From the NCBI RefSeq assembly GCF_022601895.1, contig NZ_JAKVIO010000035.1, positions 1 to 46,378 of the forward strand: a DNA stretch of 46,378 bases, written 5' to 3'. Positions within the stretch are counted from its first letter, which is position 1; every line of letters starts with the position of its first letter. Of this stretch, positions 43,847 through 46,378 are shown piece by piece. Origin of the DNA: Sphingomonas sp. LaA6.9 (lineage in GTDB: Bacteria > Pseudomonadota > Alphaproteobacteria > Sphingomonadales > Sphingomonadaceae). The position numbers and the translations under genes were made by a program. Below the pieces are notes generated by a model. It saw only the letters and a list, made by a program, of their open reading frames with translations, did no database searches and was not told the DNA's origin.

Positions 43847-46378
43847 ATGAACATGTGTTTGTTGCGTCTCCGGACGGGTGCCGCGCATTTGGCACTCGGC
43901 CTGGCCGTCGTGTCTCTGCCGGCCCATGCACAGGAAGCTCCCGAAGCCACCAACGAGGACGATGCCATTGTCGTCACCGGCTCGCGCATTGCGCAGCCCG
44001 GCGTCGAATCGAACATCCCTGTCGTCGCGGTCTCTGCCATCGACCTGCAACGCGAGGGTGTCGTCAACATCCAGGACTCGCTTCAGGAACTGCCCCAGAT
44101 GGGCGTCGGCAACAGCCGCACCAACACCAACTTCCTGACCTCGGGCAACGGCGTCGCCACGCTCAACCTGCGCAATCTCGAGGACAAACGCACGCTCGTA
44201 CTCGTCAATGGCCGTCGTTTCGTCTCGGGTCTCGCGGGCAGCTCGACCGTCGACATCAACAACATTCCGACCGATTTCATCGAGCGTTACGAAGTGATCA
44301 CCGGCGGCGCCTCGGCCGTCTATGGCTCCGAGGCGATCGCGGGCGTCGTCAACTTCATCCTCAAGGACGAGTTCGAAGGCATCTCCGCGCGCGCGCAGTA
44401 CAACATCACCGAGAAGGGCGATAACCCGCGCTATTTCGCAAGCATCACCGCCGGCACCAGGTTCGGCGCGGATGATCGCGGCTCATTCATGGGCAATTTC
44501 TCGTACGACAAGGATACCGGCCTGTTGTCGCGCAAGCGCCGCATCTCGGCCGAGGACTGCTATTTCGACATCTGCGGACCCGGCGGGTACAGCTCCTATT
44601 CGCCGCAGGGCCGCTTCCAGCTGTTCAACGCGGCGGGCGCCCCACAGAATGCCTATCTCGGCGGCAGCCTGTTCTCGTTCGACGACAACAACAACGTCAT
44701 CGCCGGGGGTGGCGCAGGCTTCAACCGCAACTCGGTGCGTCGGATCTCGACCCCGGTCGAGCGTTACCTCGCCAGCGGTATCTTCAAATATGACCTGACC
44801 GACGACATCCAGGCATTTGCCGAGATCACCTATTCGAAGGTGAAGTCGAATTCGGATATCGAGGCGCTCGCGCTCGCCGACACCGACATCTACGCTCCGG
44901 GTTTCGGCATCGGTATCGACAACCCCTTCATCCCGGCAGATGTGCGGGCTGCGATCGCCGCGCGCAACAGCGACGGCGACGCCAGCAACGACGTTTCCTA
45001 CCTCGGCTTCCGTCGCCGTCAGAACGAGGTCTTCGACCGTTCGAACAACAACACGCGTGACACGTGGCGCGTCGCCACGGGCTTTCGCGGTTCGTTCGCC
45101 GAGAACTGGAACTTCGACGCGAGCTATGTCTATGGCCGTCTGAAGGACAACACGACCAGCCAGGACATCGACAATGCGCGTTATCGCAACGCGCTCGACG
45201 CGGTCCAGCTCGCCGATGGCTCGATCGTCTGCCGCAGCGCGACCGCACGGGCGGAGGGTTGCGTTCCGATCAACATCTTCGGTTTCAACACCGCCAGCCC
45301 GGCAGCATCCGCATATGTCCAGGCGGTCGTCCCCAAGTCCGAGAAGATCACCAACGAGCAGCATGTGCTGGCTGCCAACATCACGAACAGCCAGCTCTTC
45401 TCGCTTCCCGCGGGTGATGTCGGCGTCTCGTTCGGTACCGAGTACCGCAAGGAGAAGAGCGTCGACGATCTCGACATCCTGACCAACACCGGCGGCAATT
45501 CGGGCAACATGATCCCCGACACCGTCGGCCAGTTCGACGTCTGGGAAGCCTATGGCGAGGTCAAGGTGCCGCTGCTCGCCGACACAGCCTTCTTCAACTA
45601 TCTCGGCGTGACGGGCGCGGCCCGCTATTCCGATTATAGCCAGGGCAATGTGGGTGGCGTGTTCTCGTGGAACGCTGGCGCAGAATGGTCACCGGTGGAT
45701 GGCGTCCGTTTCCGCGGCGCCTATGCACAGGCAAACCGTGCGCCCAACATCTCCGAATTCGCCTCGGCACCCGCGGAGACCTTCGAGGGCGTGACCGATC
45801 CCTGCAACAACGTAACCGCGACCAGCAACCGCGCCCAGGACAACGCCTGCCGCGCCATCCCCGCGATTGCGGCCGCTATCGCTGCCAATGGCACCTTCGC
45901 CTACACCCCGGCGGATCTGCAGGGCATCAACGGCTTCGTCGGTGGCAACCCCGATCTGAAGGAAGAGACCGCCAACACGATCACGATTGGCGGCGTCTTC
46001 ACGCCCAGCTTCGCGCCCGGTGTCGCCCTGACCGTCGACTATTACGACATCAAGGTGAAGGACGCGATCGCGCAGGTCGGCCGTGACCTTTCGATCGAGC
46101 AGTGCCTGCTCACGGGCCTCGCGGACTTCTGCGACAACGTGACGCGCAATGCCGCGACGGGTTTCGTCACGCGCGTCGACGATCAGCTGATCAACATCGG
46201 CAAGATCCGCACCAAGGGCATCGACGTTGGCCTTCGCTACGGCCGCGCCCTCAACTGGTTCGGCGATGACCGCATCGACCTGACCGCCAACTACACCTAC
46301 CTCATCGACTTCAAGCAGCAGGCCAACCCCTCGGCTCCGGTCGAGGAGTTCGCAGGCGAAGTCGGTTATGCGAAGCAC
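43847..46378 (+). CDS. TonB-dependent receptor (3' end cut by window)
   Basis: The first 844 codons of a receptor open to the window end. The signal peptide ends LPAHAQ (about 28). AIVVTGSRIAQPG is the TonB-box region. The plug has LNLRNLEDKRTLVLVNGRR, VDINNIPTDFIERYEVITGG and SAVYGSEAIAGVVNF, close in wording to the receptor at 35077. The barrel follows (RFRGAYAQANRAPNISEFAS). About 100-150 residues are probably missing. AAGGAT lies about 12 bases before the ATG; an ATG two codons later would leave the signal peptide intact. Paralogous receptors on both sides of the modification genes suggest a functional link. The ligand is unknown. Confidence 0.92.
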   Translation, partial: MNMCLLRLRTGAAHLALGLAVVSLPAHAQEAPEATNEDDAIVVTGSRIAQPGVESNIPVVAVSAIDLQREGVVNIQDSLQELPQMGVGNSRTNTNFLTSGNGVATLNLRNLEDKRTLVLVNGRRFVSGLAGSSTVDINNIPTDFIERYEVITGGASAVYGSEAIAGVVNFILKDEFEGISARAQYNITEKGDNPRYFASITAGTRFGADDRGSFMGNFSYDKDTGLLSRKRRISAEDCYFDICGPGGYSSYSPQGRFQLFNAAGAPQNAYLGGSLFSFDDNNNVIAGGGAGFNRNSVRRISTPVERYLASGIFKYDLTDDIQAFAEITYSKVKSNSDIEALALADTDIYAPGFGIGIDNPFIPADVRAAIAARNSDGDASNDVSYLGFRRRQNEVFDRSNNNTRDTWRVATGFRGSFAENWNFDASYVYGRLKDNTTSQDIDNARYRNALDAVQLADGSIVCRSATARAEGCVPINIFGFNTASPAASAYVQAVVPKSEKITNEQHVLAANITNSQLFSLPAGDVGVSFGTEYRKEKSVDDLDILTNTGGNSGNMIPDTVGQFDVWEAYGEVKVPLLADTAFFNYLGVTGAARYSDYSQGNVGGVFSWNAGAEWSPVDGVRFRGAYAQANRAPNISEFASAPAETFEGVTDPCNNVTATSNRAQDNACRAIPAIAAAIAANGTFAYTPADLQGINGFVGGNPDLKEETANTITIGGVFTPSFAPGVALTVDYYDIKVKDAIAQVGRDLSIEQCLLTGLADFCDNVTRNAATGFVTRVDDQLINIGKIRTKGIDVGLRYGRALNWFGDDRIDLTANYTYLIDFKQQANPSAPVEEFAGEVGYAKH

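Overview
The window looks like a chromosomal segment of a sphingomonad (Alphaproteobacteria, Sphingomonadaceae). The DNA is GC-rich. It carries three large TonB-dependent receptors with the EIIVTG/IVVTGSR-type N-terminus common in sphingomonads and caulobacters. It also carries a hisG-hisD-nusB-thiL-hppA block, a bolA / J-domain / cobS-cobT block, and several small exported proteins of sphingomonad type. The genus cannot be fixed from sequence alone. Genes are packed tightly: six junctions are four-base NTGA overlaps, two convergent pairs share stop-codon bases, and one divergent pair (purD/xseA) overlaps at the start codons.

Layout. (1) 1-7192: a plant-polysaccharide locus, probably for pectin or arabinan, with an exported esterase, a GH43 glycosidase and a TonB receptor on the minus strand and a divergent PL1-like pectate lyase on the plus strand. 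The 286-bp divergent region holds two inverted copies of an exact 13-bp LacI-operator-like sequence. (2) 7353-12931: a minus-strand housekeeping block (hisG, hisD, nusB, thiL, and hppA encoding a K+-independent H+-pyrophosphatase). (3) 12979-14918: a DUF2332 protein and an epoxide-hydrolase-like protein, convergent. (4) 14956-19646: minus-strand bolA and pirin, and divergent J-domain protein, cobS and cobT. (5) 19746-23934: cell-envelope genes, including a glycine-zipper protein, a YcbB-type L,D-transpeptidase, a lipoprotein, a second Tat-type L,D-transpeptidase-like protein and a phytase/esterase-like protein. (6) 24033-34788: mixed housekeeping and envelope genes (rpmB, tadA, OmpA-like lipoprotein, CorC-like protein, GNAT, a membrane-anchored helix-hairpin-helix protein, a YfbK-like von Willebrand protein, purD, xseA, DUF2093, an M23 lipoprotein and an exported hypothetical protein).

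(7) 35077-46378 is the most unusual part. A TonB receptor with its own terminator is followed by three translationally coupled cytosolic enzymes: a TPR-sulfotransferase, a TPR-aspartyl/asparaginyl beta-hydroxylase-like protein and a TPR-2-oxoglutarate/Fe(II) oxygenase. A small exported four-cysteine protein follows, then a second TonB receptor of the same type, cut by the window end. This resembles a dedicated modification system acting on a peptide, protein or small ligand linked to the flanking receptors. Its substrate cannot be identified here.

No rRNA, tRNA, CRISPR array, insertion sequence, integrase or attachment site was recognised.
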